Below the pieces are notes generated by a model. The model worked only from the letters and a program-made list of their open reading frames with translations, was not told where the DNA came from and ran no database searches. This document shows, one piece after another, positions 9,701 through 17,413 of a stretch of 64,000 nucleotides of DNA (within the stretch, counting starts at the first letter, position 1; each line of letters begins with the position of its first letter). A program made the position numbers and the translations under genes. Source of the stretch: Bacteroidales bacterium (lineage in GTDB: Bacteria; Bacteroidota; Bacteroidia; Bacteroidales; UBA932); contig JAGCVJ010000010.1 of NCBI GenBank assembly GCA_017962375.1, positions 221,320 to 285,319 of the forward strand, given 5' to 3'.

Positions 9701-9808
9701 CTGGTTGCCGCTCCGGGTACTTCCTGCCGCCAGCAGATTCTGGATGGCACCGGCGTGAAAGCCCTCCACCCGATCGAGATACTGAGAGATTTCCTCAAAA
9801 GGCAATAG
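6779..9808 (+). CDS. FAD-linked oxidase / Fe-S oxidoreductase fusion (YdiJ-like)
   Basis: A 1009-residue cytoplasmic or peripheral membrane oxidoreductase of the D-lactate / D-2-hydroxyacid dehydrogenase type. The N-terminal half is a vanillyl-alcohol-oxidase-fold FAD domain: RAGGTSICGQ at residues 68-77 is the FAD pyrophosphate loop, and the C-terminal cap ends with the SGEHGDGR block. The C-terminal half carries two ferredoxin-like cysteine clusters (around residues 575-600 and 645-660, the second CLACKGCRSECP) and a CCG-type domain with SGCCGMAGSFG near residue 930. The length matches E. coli YdiJ (about 1018). It starts 18 bp after wlbA but looks metabolically unrelated. The exact 2-hydroxyacid cannot be read from sequence. 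Confidence 0.88.
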   Translation: MVNHLRPVYVSDRQSACYYADDLHRIAYSADASVYREIPLGVAYPQTVEDVIELVRAACKMHTHLIPRAGGTSICGQVVGSGIVCDISRHWSKILEINPDQKWARVQPGVVRDELNLALKPYGLFFSPETSTSNRCCIGGMLGNNSCGTHSLVYGSTRHHVLEATAILSDGTVEVFKEYTIAELEDRFGKRFWEKESGGDSLIEKIYAQLIRWALDSNSVALVRDNYPDPSLRRRSCGYAIDETISDIPQNINLCKLLCGSEGTLAFITEIKVSLDPLPSESKMVVCAHCNSLEASLQANLVALRHNPVAVELMDGQILDLSANNLEQQRNRFFIQGNPAALIIAEFEGEQMEKNAAEFEKEVLAAEGADALAYCCTRVYGSDISRVWDLRKAGLGVLSGMKGDAKPVGVIEDTAVAPSRLPAYIADFKQMLTNLGLSCVYYGHISTGELHLRPILNLKDPFDRKKFRQVAHDTALLVRKHKGSLSGEHGDGRLRGEFIPLMYGPEVYELMRQVKKTWDPDGVFNMGKIVDTPPMDEYLRYLLGESGYILPEETFFTWNGEFSHGESNPYAMLCSIEQCNGAGACRKSSLMGGTMCPAFKVSGEELWSTRARSNVLRELLTYGFSGKESFKEVVCSAEVGDILSSCLACKGCRSECPSNVDMTRLHAELLQHRWKYKGTPLSIWMIARMASFERLGHYVRPLYNFFAGWKPSASLIKKIVKFSSERNIPKLSRWSMRSLVARELKKEQVRREKSSRKVYLFADEFTNYQEAELGLTFARLLMSLGYDVQIPRHVESGRAAISKGCLKLAKRFAAKNVSLLSGIIAEDAPLVGIEPSCILSFRDEYPDLVPAEMRAKAKALAKNCLLYDEFIVREIEKGNISARDFNSVRCDIYLHGHCHQKALVGIGKTEQMLKTLLPKAEVHTIPSGCCGMAGSFGYEKAHYQTSMEIGEMVLFPAVRQALGSKGKCVPSFPVLVAAPGTSCRQQILDGTGVKALHPIEILRDFLKRQ

Positions 9809-9814
9809 ATTTTG

Positions 9815-9822
9815 TAAATTTG
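9815..9822 (+). promoter_or_regulatory. -7 box TAAATTTG upstream of the GPx-type gene
   Basis: Exact TAnnTTTG match 25 bp before the ATG at 9848, immediately after the stop of the oxidoreductase gene, giving the peroxidase/UDG/lipoprotein genes their own promoter. Confidence 0.6.
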
Positions 9823-9847
9823 TAAGAACGTAAATAATTATCGCGAT

Positions 9848-10597
9848 ATGGAAAACCAGCCCAACAAAAGAATCCAGTTCGACAGAAGCAGCCTGGAAAG
9901 GCGCAAGGCCAAAAACAAGAAAAGCACTGTAACGCTGTTAGTTCTGCTGCTTATTCTGATTGGCGTATTGATTTATCTGTCGAGGTTTGCCGCCCAGAAC
10001 AAGAAGGACCAGACTTCTGCCAATACCGAAACTCTAAAAACAAACGATATGAAAACAGTTACCGATTTCTCCCTGATTGGCAAAAACGGCCAGGAGATCA
10101 GCCTTGCTGAGTACAAGGGCAAGGTTCTGCTGATAGTAAACACCGCCACCGGATGCGGCTTCACTCCTCAGTACGATGAGCTGGAGGCTATGTACAAGAA
10201 GCTCAAGGACAAGGGATTCGAGATTCTGGACGTGCCTTGCAACCAGTTCGGGAACCAGACTCCGGGAACGGATGAGGAGATCACCGAGTTCTGCCAGGTC
10301 AAGTTCGGCACCGACTTTCCTCAGTTCAAAAAGAGCGACGTAAACGGCCCGAACGAACTGCCTCTTTACACCTGGCTCAAGAGCCAGAAAGGCTTCGAGG
10401 GCTTTGACGCCGAGAACAAGCTCACTCCGATCCTGGAGAAGATGTTCGACGAGAACAACCCTGGCTGGAGAGAAACCTCTGACATCAAGTGGAACTTCAC
10501 CAAGTTCCTGGTTAACCGTAACGGCGAGGTTGTTGCCCGCTTTGAGCCTACCTGCCCGCTGGACAAGGTTGAGGCTGCCGCCACCCTGCTTCTTTGA
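9848..10597 (+). CDS. Membrane-anchored glutathione peroxidase-family thiol peroxidase
   Basis: Reduces hydroperoxides. Residues 1-26 are basic, 27-45 form one transmembrane helix, and residues 69-249 form a GPx domain that should lie outside the cytoplasmic membrane. The peroxidatic residue is Cys103 (TGCGFT), not selenocysteine. Gln133 (CNQFGNQ) and Trp in KWNFTKF complete the catalytic tetrad. Cys149 is placed as a resolving cysteine, so thioredoxin-like reductants are more likely than glutathione. An internal methionine at residue 68 begins a complete family-length domain, so an internal cytosolic start is conceivable. The stop codon overlaps the next gene's ATG by one base. Confidence 0.88.
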   Translation: MENQPNKRIQFDRSSLERRKAKNKKSTVTLLVLLLILIGVLIYLSRFAAQNKKDQTSANTETLKTNDMKTVTDFSLIGKNGQEISLAEYKGKVLLIVNTATGCGFTPQYDELEAMYKKLKDKGFEILDVPCNQFGNQTPGTDEEITEFCQVKFGTDFPQFKKSDVNGPNELPLYTWLKSQKGFEGFDAENKLTPILEKMFDENNPGWRETSDIKWNFTKFLVNRNGEVVARFEPTCPLDKVEAAATLLL

Positions 10598-11202
10598 TGG
10601 ACGTAATTGAACATCCGCTGAAGCCTTTCATCCCTGAAGGCGCACGTCTCCTGGTTCTGGGCAGCTTTCCTCCGCCCCAGGTCCGCTGGAGCATGGATTT
10701 CTTTTACCCTAATTTCATCAACGATTTCTGGAGAATATGCGGCATTGTCTTTTTCAGCGACAAAGATCACTTCATCGCTGAGGATAATGGAAAGAAACTC
10801 AAGAAGTTTGACAGGGAGAGGATAATCGCTTTCTGCCGGGGAAAGGGGATTGCGCTATATGATACTGCTTCAGCGGTCAGGCGCCTCAAGGGCAACGCTT
10901 CCGACAAGTTCCTGGAGGTTGCCCGCCCTACAGACATAGTCGCACTGCTTGCCCAGATGCCTGATTGCAAGGCCATTGCTGTTACCGGACAGAAAGCCTT
11001 GGAGACATTCATTGAGGCCAACCGCCCGATAGCTGATGGCATGCTTCTCAACGTAAAGAACATCAAAATAGGGGAACCGGTTGACATCCTTCTTGCTTCT
11101 CGTACTGTTAAGTTTTTCCGTATGCCGTCCACCTCCCGAGCCTATCCGCTTTCGTTGGAGAAAAAGGCTGAGTGTTATCGTAAACTCTTTGCTTATGTTT
11201 AG
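10597..11202 (+). CDS. Uracil-DNA glycosylase superfamily protein (Mug-like)
   Basis: A 201-residue protein with a UDG-fold N-terminus: LLVLGSFPPPQVRWSMDFFYPN contains the GS-x-P motif-1 position and the aromatic patch typical of the family. A strand-turn near residues 122-128 (KAIAVTGQKA) and the late PSTSRAY correspond to the motif that inserts into DNA in related enzymes. It probably removes damaged bases such as uracil or thymine from mismatches. The ATG overlaps the upstream TGA (TGATG); a TTG one codon earlier is less likely. The gene overlaps the following lipoprotein by 8 nt. Confidence 0.75.
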   Translation: MDVIEHPLKPFIPEGARLLVLGSFPPPQVRWSMDFFYPNFINDFWRICGIVFFSDKDHFIAEDNGKKLKKFDRERIIAFCRGKGIALYDTASAVRRLKGNASDKFLEVARPTDIVALLAQMPDCKAIAVTGQKALETFIEANRPIADGMLLNVKNIKIGEPVDILLASRTVKFFRMPSTSRAYPLSLEKKAECYRKLFAYV

Positions 11203-11923
11203 GAAACTGTTCATAGCCATCATCGTCTGCCTTACTGCCATATCCTGCGCTTCAACAAGAAACGTGGAAACTGAGAACAATGAAGGGAAACCTGTTCCAC
11301 CAGTGCCTCCTGTCTTTCTAAATAAGTACAGACCTCTCACAAATGATAAGCTGGCAACTTTTATGGAGGACTGGCATGCCTGGTCCAAGAAAGTTAACGC
11401 ATCCATGCCTAAGTCAGACAGCATTACTATACTGTTTGCCAAGGTGTTCCATCATTATCAGAAAGATCTGGAGAGTGATATAAGTGAATACATAGTCCTG
11501 CCGTTTAGCGTGGAGGTAATAGATAACAGGCACGGCAAAAAGGATACGACATACATGTTTCCGCGCTACATGAAAACTAACAAGAACGAGCCGGACAGAA
11601 AGGTTTTGTACATTACTCCAGAAATCCAAGGCCATCTTTCCCGATTCCTGGGCAGGCTTCGTCTGAATAAACCAGGAAAGTCACATCTTAAGCGTTCTCC
11701 GGTGAACGAAAGGGGACTTTATACATTGGCTGGCTACATTCCAGTTCACGAAGGCCACTGGGGTGGCTACTGGCATCTTCAGTCTATGCCGATAATCTAT
11801 GACATAACCATCACCCCGGACGGGTATGAACTATCTTTGCGAACAAGCTGGTGGTCAGGTGAAATAACCCGTGTAGACAAAGACATGAAGACTATAACCC
11901 AAGGCATGTCGTGGGTGGAATAG
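11195..11923 (+). CDS. Lipoprotein of unknown function
   Basis: A 242-residue protein with a lipoprotein signal: MFRK, a hydrophobic stretch and the lipobox AISC (Cys about residue 18). The start at 11195 is chosen because the lipobox lies at the right distance; a longer frame to 11081 has no sensible N-terminus. The mature part is rich in aromatic residues and ends in a beta-like region (WGGYWHLQSMP, LRTSWWSGEIT). I recognise no family. It is the last gene before a strong terminator and overlaps the UDG-like gene by 8 nt. Confidence 0.7.
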   Translation: MFRKLFIAIIVCLTAISCASTRNVETENNEGKPVPPVPPVFLNKYRPLTNDKLATFMEDWHAWSKKVNASMPKSDSITILFAKVFHHYQKDLESDISEYIVLPFSVEVIDNRHGKKDTTYMFPRYMKTNKNEPDRKVLYITPEIQGHLSRFLGRLRLNKPGKSHLKRSPVNERGLYTLAGYIPVHEGHWGGYWHLQSMPIIYDITITPDGYELSLRTSWWSGEITRVDKDMKTITQGMSWVE

Positions 11924-11933
11924 GTATAAAAGA

Positions 11934-11974
11934 AAAGTTGCCAACTGATTGTGTGTCATTCAGTTAGCAACTTT
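11934..11974 (+). terminator. Bidirectional hairpin terminator
   Basis: Fifteen-base arms (AAAGTTGcCAACTGA and TCAGTTaGCAACTTT) pair with one mismatch around an 11-base loop, with A- and T-rich ends on both sides. It ends the lipoprotein operon on the plus strand and also lies just past the 3' end of tRNA-Arg on the minus strand. Confidence 0.8.
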
Positions 11975-11980
11975 ATTCAG

Positions 11981-12054
11981 TGATTCGGTTGGGATTCGAA
12001 CCCAAGACCCACAGCTTAGAAGGCTGTTGCTCTATCCAGCTGAGCTACCGAACC
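11981..12054 (-). tRNA. trnR: tRNA-Arg (anticodon TCT)
   Basis: A 74-nt cloverleaf on the minus strand. The acceptor GGTTCGG pairs with CCGAATC and is followed by discriminator A. The D-arm is GCTC/GAGC, the anticodon stem ACAGC/GCTGT carries loop CTTCTAA with TCT in the anticodon position, and the T-arm has GGTTCGAATCC. CCA is not encoded. Confidence 0.93.
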
Positions 12055-12098
12055 AGTCCCGTGTGCGTTACACGATCAATGCTTTGGCATTGGGAGTG

Positions 12099-12106
12099 CA
12101 AATGTA
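12099..12106 (-). promoter_or_regulatory. -7 box TACATTTG of tRNA-Arg
   Basis: Exact TAnnTTTG match on the minus strand, 45 bp upstream of the tRNA 5' end. Confidence 0.5.
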
Positions 12107-12147
12107 GCAAAATTTCTCAATCTTCCTAAACTCCCTAGGCTTTTTCT

Positions 12148-12669
12148 TTACTTGCCCTTTACGGTGGCCAGGATGTTGAGGACTTCCGGGTCGTTAGGGT
12201 TTTCGAGGGAAGAGCCCACTCTGACAACGCCTTCCTTTACCTGGGCAACGTAGATGGTCTTGAAACCCTGGCCGTTTTGGAATACGCTCCAGGTGATGTC
12301 GCCGGTAGAAATGGCGTCGGTCTTTTCGGCGTCTTTGCCTATGTTTTCAATCCATTTTTCAACATCTGCCTTGGCCTGTTCCTTGAAGTTGAGCTCTGCG
12401 CCTTCCTTCTTGGCGGTCATCTCTGAAACATACTGCTTTACTTCCCAGTTGGTTGGGATGTCTACAGTGTACCAGGCGCGATCTTCTGTGTTTACAGGTA
12501 TTGCTTCCTCGGCTGGGACTTGAGTCTCAGAGGCTTGTGGCTGTGCCTGAGCTTCAGGCTGAGGCTGATCGGCTGCCTGTTTCTGAGGCTCCGGCTTTTT
12601 GTTGTTGCCGCAGGATGCAATCATCAAGCCTGCTGCCAGGAGGGCTATGCTTAAAATAGCTTTGTTCAT
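12148..12669 (-). CDS. Lipoprotein of unknown function
   Basis: A 173-residue protein. The signal ends in the lipobox IASC (Cys20) followed by a long Gln/Pro/Glu-rich tether (about residues 24-60) that should hold a small folded domain away from the membrane. The domain (residues 65-173) has alternating strands and a helix with KADVEKWIENIGKDAEKTDA and ends at VKGK. No family is recognised with confidence. The gene follows the DUF368 gene by 29 bp in a minus-strand run and probably shares its transcript. Confidence 0.7.
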   Translation of the reverse strand: MNKAILSIALLAAGLMIASCGNNKKPEPQKQAADQPQPEAQAQPQASETQVPAEEAIPVNTEDRAWYTVDIPTNWEVKQYVSEMTAKKEGAELNFKEQAKADVEKWIENIGKDAEKTDAISTGDITWSVFQNGQGFKTIYVAQVKEGVVRVGSSLENPNDPEVLNILATVKGK

Positions 12670-12698
12670 TATGCTTTTATTGTTAAATGATTGTTTGC

Positions 12699-13619
12699 TT
12701 ATTCGCTGGCTTTCTGTCTGCCGGCCCAGGTTTCCAGGACAACAACTATGGCGATGCCCACTATTGCCATGATTATGGCGGTGAGGATCTTAGGGTCCTG
12801 GCCGTAAAGCTCGGCGTACTTGGCAGGAAGAATAGGATGTGTGACAGCCTTGTCGCCTTCGCCCTGGAGGATCTGCTGCCACGGCCAGATCTTGACCAGA
12901 GAGCCCACCATGAAGCCTGTAAGCAGGGCGATGGTCTGGTTGTACCAGTGCTTCATGAGCCAGGCCAGGAAATGGGAGAAGGCCAGAAGGCCCGCAACGG
13001 CGCCAATCAGGTATAGAGCCAGGCGAGGAAGGTTGAGGGAACTGATGCTGTGCATAAGGTCCTCGTACTTGACCATCAGAACCAGAAGGAAGCTGCCCGA
13101 GATTCCGGGAAGAATCATTCCGCAGATGCTGGCCGCGCCGGCAATTAGGATGAACCACCAGGTGTCAGGAGTCTCGGTAGGGGATGTCAGCGATACCCAC
13201 ACGGCTATGGCAATGCCCAGCGCAAGGCTGATGAATGTGCCTATGTTCCAGACCTTTATCTCCTTGGTTACATACCAGCAGGAAACCAGCACCAGGCCGA
13301 AGAAGAAGGCCCAGGTGGCAACCGGATGGTTGTGGAGAAGGTAGAGCATGAGCTTGGCCAGGGAGAAGGCGCTGATCGCGATACCAAGAATTATGAACAG
13401 CAGGAACACGATGTCGGTTTCCTTGGCCCACTGGCGGAACTTGCCCTTGAACAGGAGTTTGGTGGTCTTGAAGTTGAACGACTTGAGGCTGTTGATCAGT
13501 CTCTCGAAGATGCCGGTCAAAAAGGCGATGGTGCCGCCGCTTACGCCTGGAATGACGTTTGCCGCTCCGATGCCTATGCCTTTAAGCGTCCAAAGTATGT
13601 AGTCTCTAATCTTTCCCAT
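12699..13619 (-). CDS. DUF368 family membrane protein
   Basis: A 306-residue polytopic membrane protein with about eight or nine hydrophobic segments. It has the DUF368 N-terminal signature GAANVIPGVSGGTIAFLTGIFERL and a second, internal near-repeat GMILPGISGSFLLVLM near residue 165. The two PGxSG loops suggest an inverted-repeat transporter or flippase-like fold. Some DUF368 proteins have been linked to export or recycling of undecaprenyl phosphate; whether this one does so is inference. It lies 10 bp after the TPR gene and 29 bp before the lipoprotein gene, in one operon. Confidence 0.85.
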   Translation of the reverse strand: MGKIRDYILWTLKGIGIGAANVIPGVSGGTIAFLTGIFERLINSLKSFNFKTTKLLFKGKFRQWAKETDIVFLLFIILGIAISAFSLAKLMLYLLHNHPVATWAFFFGLVLVSCWYVTKEIKVWNIGTFISLALGIAIAVWVSLTSPTETPDTWWFILIAGAASICGMILPGISGSFLLVLMVKYEDLMHSISSLNLPRLALYLIGAVAGLLAFSHFLAWLMKHWYNQTIALLTGFMVGSLVKIWPWQQILQGEGDKAVTHPILPAKYAELYGQDPKILTAIIMAIVGIAIVVVLETWAGRQKASE

Positions 13620-13629
13620 TTAAATATTA

Positions 13630-14838
13630 TCAGTCTTTCGGGTTGTTTCCTTCATTGTCGCGATGTCTGGACTTGTATTTCTCCCTGAGTTTCTTTTCTG
13701 ACTGGACTTCCGTCAGGCCCTTGAGCGAAGCCTGATGGTCGGGGCAGAAAATCAGGGCTTTGCGGTAGAGGATCTCGCTCTGCTCCAGGTTGCCCTTGAG
13801 GAAATGCGCCAGGGCGAGGGAGGATATGGAGTCCGGGTTGTCCTTCTCAATCTTGCAGCAGTCCTCAAAGTACTGCTGAGCCTGGTCCAGCAGGTTGCAT
13901 TCCAGGCAGAGATGCCCCATGTTGAACAGTGCGTTGACGTTCTTGGGGTTGAGGGCTATGGCGTAGCCGAATGCCTCGTAGGCCTGCTTGAAAAGGCTTT
14001 TCTTGCTGTAGATGATGCCCAGGTTGTGCCATACGATATCGTTGAACGGGTCTATGTCCAGGCATTTCTTGTAGAGCTCGGCAGCCTTTTCCTCGTTGCC
14101 GGTCTTCTCGGAGCAGAAAGCGTAGTCGAAATAGAAGGAAGCCTGGTTCTCGGCCTTTTCCGTTTCGTTGTGCTTGCGGTTCCAGATGGAGGTCAGCTCC
14201 CCGGTACGGTCGAGATAAAAGAGTGCCTCGCCCCACATCTCAATCTCCATGCAGTCCTGGGCCAGGGTGTGGATGGAGTCGCAGATATCCTCCGGCGACG
14301 ATTCCACTTCAATGGCCATATCGTAATACCTGCGGGCATTCTCCAGGTCTTTCATCCCGATATATACTCGGCTGTAAGACAGGTAGATGTCTGAGCTCGG
14401 AGGGAAGCTGTCCTTGTAGTCGTCCAGAACCAGGAGAGCCTTGCCCAGCTCCTTGCCTATGATCAGCGCGTCGCAGTACTTGACCAGAGGCGCCGAGGAG
14501 TAGGGGTAGGCCTTGAAGCCCATCTCGGCACTGACGCGGGCCATGCGGTCGTTGAAAAGGTCGATGTACCGGTCTGTTATGTACTCGTACTCATCCTCCT
14601 CAAACGACGGGGCTTCCTCAGGATTGAAATCTTTGAACAGGTCTTCTTCCGCCTTCTGGTTTTGAGCGTCATCTTTGAGGGAATCGTTGAATTCATCGGG
14701 AATATAAGGATATCTCTTGGACACAACAGAATTCCTTTCCCTGCCGTTGTTGTACAAGGAATCAAATCTGTTGAATGCAGCCCTAAGGCGGTCGTTTTCC
14801 TCTCTGTCGAATTGCTGTTCTTCCCTCTCCTGTTCCAT
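13630..14838 (-). CDS. Tetratricopeptide-repeat protein
   Basis: A 402-residue soluble protein with no signal peptide. The N-terminal 110 residues are charged and acidic. From about residue 130 onwards helical pairs repeat with TPR spacing, for example NDIVWHNLGIIYSKKS, NVNALFNMGHLCLECN and NPDSISSLALAHFLKGN, so at least five repeats can be seen. The ATG at 14838 (MEQERE) is preferred; an upstream in-frame start would add 19 hydrophobic, unconserved residues. It probably acts as a protein-interaction scaffold. It lies first in the run TPR-DUF368-lipoprotein and downstream of clpB's terminator. Confidence 0.8.
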   Translation of the reverse strand: MEQEREEQQFDREENDRLRAAFNRFDSLYNNGRERNSVVSKRYPYIPDEFNDSLKDDAQNQKAEEDLFKDFNPEEAPSFEEDEYEYITDRYIDLFNDRMARVSAEMGFKAYPYSSAPLVKYCDALIIGKELGKALLVLDDYKDSFPPSSDIYLSYSRVYIGMKDLENARRYYDMAIEVESSPEDICDSIHTLAQDCMEIEMWGEALFYLDRTGELTSIWNRKHNETEKAENQASFYFDYAFCSEKTGNEEKAAELYKKCLDIDPFNDIVWHNLGIIYSKKSLFKQAYEAFGYAIALNPKNVNALFNMGHLCLECNLLDQAQQYFEDCCKIEKDNPDSISSLALAHFLKGNLEQSEILYRKALIFCPDHQASLKGLTEVQSEKKLREKYKSRHRDNEGNNPKD

Positions 14839-14884
14839 AGGGTGCAAAAATACTAAATATCTGTAAATCTGCATCAGATTGTAA

Positions 14885-14920
14885 CAATAAAACACCTTCC
14901 CCGGTTTTTCAGGGAAGGTG
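14885..14920 (-). terminator. Terminator of clpB
   Basis: Perfect 9-bp arms (CACCTTCCC / GGGAAGGTG) around a 10-base loop. Read on the minus strand the hairpin is followed by TTTTATTG, and it lies about 45 bp after the clpB stop. Confidence 0.85.
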
Positions 14921-14962
14921 ATTTGTTAAGATGCTGACTGTCAGATATGTATCCGGCAGGGG

Positions 14963-17194
14963 TTAGCTGATTACAAGTCCGCCGTCTATGCAGTCTATGG
15001 TGATGGTGCTGCCTTTGGCTACCTTGCCGCCAATCAGTGCCTTGGCCACGTTGTTGATGACCTCCTTCTGGAGCAGCCTCTTGATAGGCCTTGCGCCGTA
15101 GGCTATGTCGAAGCCCTTGTCTGCCAGGTAGTCCAGAGCTTTCTCCGTGAAGTTCAGGGATATGTTCTGCGGCTCCAGCATCTTGGCTGCCTGGTCTATC
15201 TGCAGCTTCAGGATGCCGCGGATCTCGGCCTTGCCCAGAGGACGGAACATTATGATCTCGTCTATTCGGTTAAGGAACTCCGGGCGGACGGTGTGCTTCA
15301 TCAGGGCCAGTACCTTTTCCTTGCACTCGTCCAGCAGCTGCTCGTTGTGGGCCTTGTTGATTGTCATCTCGGCATACTCGGCGTTGTCCTTAGGGTCTGG
15401 AATTCCGTCGCCGTCCTTGTCGGTGAAGTCTACAATCTCCAGGCCTTTCATCTTGGACATGTAGCTCTGGATGATGTCGCTGCCCACGTTGCTGGTCATG
15501 ATCAGGATGGTGTTCTTGAAGTTGACCGTTCTTCCCTTGCCGTCTGTAAGACGCCCGTCGTCAAGCACTTGCAGCAAGATGTTGAATACGTCCGGATGGG
15601 CTTTCTCTATCTCGTCGAAGAGCACTACGGAGTAAGGTTTTCTCCTTACAGCCTCGGTCAGCTGGCCGCCTTCCTCGTAGCCCACATATCCTGGAGGCGC
15701 TCCCACAAGACGGGTGGCTGCAAATCTCTCCTGATATTCGCTCATGTCGATACGAGTCATCATATTCTCATCGTCGAACAGGAACTCTGCCAGAGCCTTC
15801 GCCAGCTCCGTCTTGCCCACGCCGGTAGTACCGAGGAACAGGAATGATCCGATAGGGCGCTTCTCGCTCTGAAGGCCTGCCCTTGAGCGCCTTACGGCAT
15901 CGGCTACAGCCTTGATTGCCTCGTCCTGGCCAATGACTCTCTTGTGCAGCTCGGCCTCCAGGTGCAGGAGCTTGTCCTTTTCGCTCTGCATCATCTTGGT
16001 TACAGGAATGCCGGTCCACTTTGCCACTATCTCGGCAATGTCCTCAGGGCTGACCTGCTCGTCGATAAGGCGGTGCTCATTTGCCTCGATCTTCTTGTTC
16101 AGCTCTTCGATTTCCTTCTGCAGGTTTGCAATCTTGCCGTAGCGGAGCTCAGCAACCTTGGCGTAGTCTCCGTTGCGCTCGGCGTTGTCTGCCTGGAACT
16201 TGAGGTTGTCTATCTCCTGCCTCTTGGCCTGGACGCTGTCGTAAACGGCTTTTTCCTCCTTCCACTGCTTGTTCAGCACCTCCAGCTGCTTCTTCTGCTC
16301 CTCGAGCTGGTTGGTGATGTCGGTCAGCTTCGGCGACTTGCCTTCCCTTCTGATGGCTTCTCTCTCGATTTCCAGCTGACGGATTCTTCGCTGAAACTCA
16401 TCCACTTCCTCCGGAACGGAGTTCATCTCCAGACGGAGCTTGGCCGCTGCCTCGTCTATCAGGTCTATAGCCTTGTCCGGCAAATGTCGGTTGGTGATGT
16501 ACCTGTGGCTTAGCTCTACGGCTGCTATGATGGCGTCATCCTCAATCTTTACCTTGTGGTGGTTCTCGTACTTAGGCTTGAGGCCTCTCAGTATGGAGAT
16601 GCTCTCTGCCGGAGACGGCTCGTCCACCATAACCATCTGGAAACGGCGCTCCAGAGCCTTGTCCTTCTCAAAGTACTTCTGGTATTCGTCCAGCGTAGTG
16701 GAACCCACGCAGCGGAGCTCTCCACGGCTAAGGGCCGGCTTAAGGATGTTGGCCGCATCCATTGCGCCGCTGGTCTGTCCCGCGCCCACAAGCGTGTGGA
16801 TTTCATCTATGTAGAGTATGATTTCTCCGTCGCTCTCCACAACTTCCTTCACCACGCCCTTGAGTCTTTCCTCAAATTCTCCCTGATATTTGGCACCCGC
16901 AATCAGAGCTCCCATATCCAGGGAGTAGATTACCTTACCCTTCAGCATCTGCGCTACATCGCCGTGCACGATCCTCTGGGCCAGACCTTCTGCAATCGCA
17001 GTCTTGCCCACGCCCGCTTCTCCCACGAGAATAGGGTTGTTCTTTGTACGGCGGCTCAGAATCTGGAGAACTCGCCTGATCTCGTCGTCTCGTCCGATAA
17101 CGGGATCCAGCTTGCCTTTCTCTGCCCTCTCGTTGAGGTTGATGGCATACTTCTCCAGCATCTTTCCTTGTGCCTGATTGTTCATTACATTCAT
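14963..17194 (-). CDS. clpB: ClpB disaggregase lacking the N-domain, with an aspartate-loop insertion
   Basis: A hexameric AAA+ unfoldase that would extract polypeptides from aggregates together with DnaK. D1 begins almost at once (Walker A GEAGVGKT at residues 58-65; IDEIHT Walker B). The coiled-coil middle domain (about 310-430) identifies ClpB rather than ClpA/ClpC. D2 has GTTGVGKT and the GAPPGYVGY pore loop. Usual ClpB is about 860 residues; here the roughly 150-residue N-domain is absent. The start is well supported: AGGAGG lies 7 bp upstream of the ATG and an in-frame TAA sits at 17224-17222. In D2, residues about 583-615 contain an insertion with [13 protein letters not shown] (592-604), unlike the family. 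The gene stands alone with its own terminator. Confidence 0.93.
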   Translation of the reverse strand: MNVMNNQAQGKMLEKYAINLNERAEKGKLDPVIGRDDEIRRVLQILSRRTKNNPILVGEAGVGKTAIAEGLAQRIVHGDVAQMLKGKVIYSLDMGALIAGAKYQGEFEERLKGVVKEVVESDGEIILYIDEIHTLVGAGQTSGAMDAANILKPALSRGELRCVGSTTLDEYQKYFEKDKALERRFQMVMVDEPSPAESISILRGLKPKYENHHKVKIEDDAIIAAVELSHRYITNRHLPDKAIDLIDEAAAKLRLEMNSVPEEVDEFQRRIRQLEIEREAIRREGKSPKLTDITNQLEEQKKQLEVLNKQWKEEKAVYDSVQAKRQEIDNLKFQADNAERNGDYAKVAELRYGKIANLQKEIEELNKKIEANEHRLIDEQVSPEDIAEIVAKWTGIPVTKMMQSEKDKLLHLEAELHKRVIGQDEAIKAVADAVRRSRAGLQSEKRPIGSFLFLGTTGVGKTELAKALAEFLFDDENMMTRIDMSEYQERFAATRLVGAPPGYVGYEEGGQLTEAVRRKPYSVVLFDEIEKAHPDVFNILLQVLDDGRLTDGKGRTVNFKNTILIMTSNVGSDIIQSYMSKMKGLEIVDFTDKDGDGIPDPKDNAEYAEMTINKAHNEQLLDECKEKVLALMKHTVRPEFLNRIDEIIMFRPLGKAEIRGILKLQIDQAAKMLEPQNISLNFTEKALDYLADKGFDIAYGARPIKRLLQKEVINNVAKALIGGKVAKGSTITIDCIDGGLVIS

Positions 17195-17327
17195 ATCTAA
17201 TCCTCCTTTTTTCCAGTTAAATTATTCTCGGCGATTATTTCACCAATCCAGCAGGCGTTTTTCGCCCGCCAGAACAACTATGCAATATGCCCGCCACTCC
17301 GTTTCCGGCCTAAAAAAGCCCCCAGAT

Positions 17328-17342
17328 ATGCCATAATGTCAG
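17328..17342. promoter_or_regulatory. Imperfect dyad, copy 1 (possible stress operator)
   Basis: Read on the minus strand it is CTGACATTATGGCAT, an imperfect dyad of half-sites CTGACA and TGGCAT around three bases. It lies 134 bp upstream of the clpB ATG. A role in clpB control is inference from position and from the second copy. Confidence 0.4.
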
Positions 17343-17380
17343 CGCAGAAGGCCTTCTCCACCGGAATTCCCTGCCCCAGT

Positions 17381-17395
17381 CTGCCAGAAAGTCAG
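17381..17395. promoter_or_regulatory. Imperfect dyad, copy 2
   Basis: Read on the minus strand it is CTGACTTTCTGGCAG, matching copy 1 at 12 of 15 positions. The two centres are 53 bp apart, about five helical turns, so proteins bound at both would face the same side of the DNA. Confidence 0.4.
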
Positions 17396-17413
17396 CACCA
17401 CGAATAAAATGTC

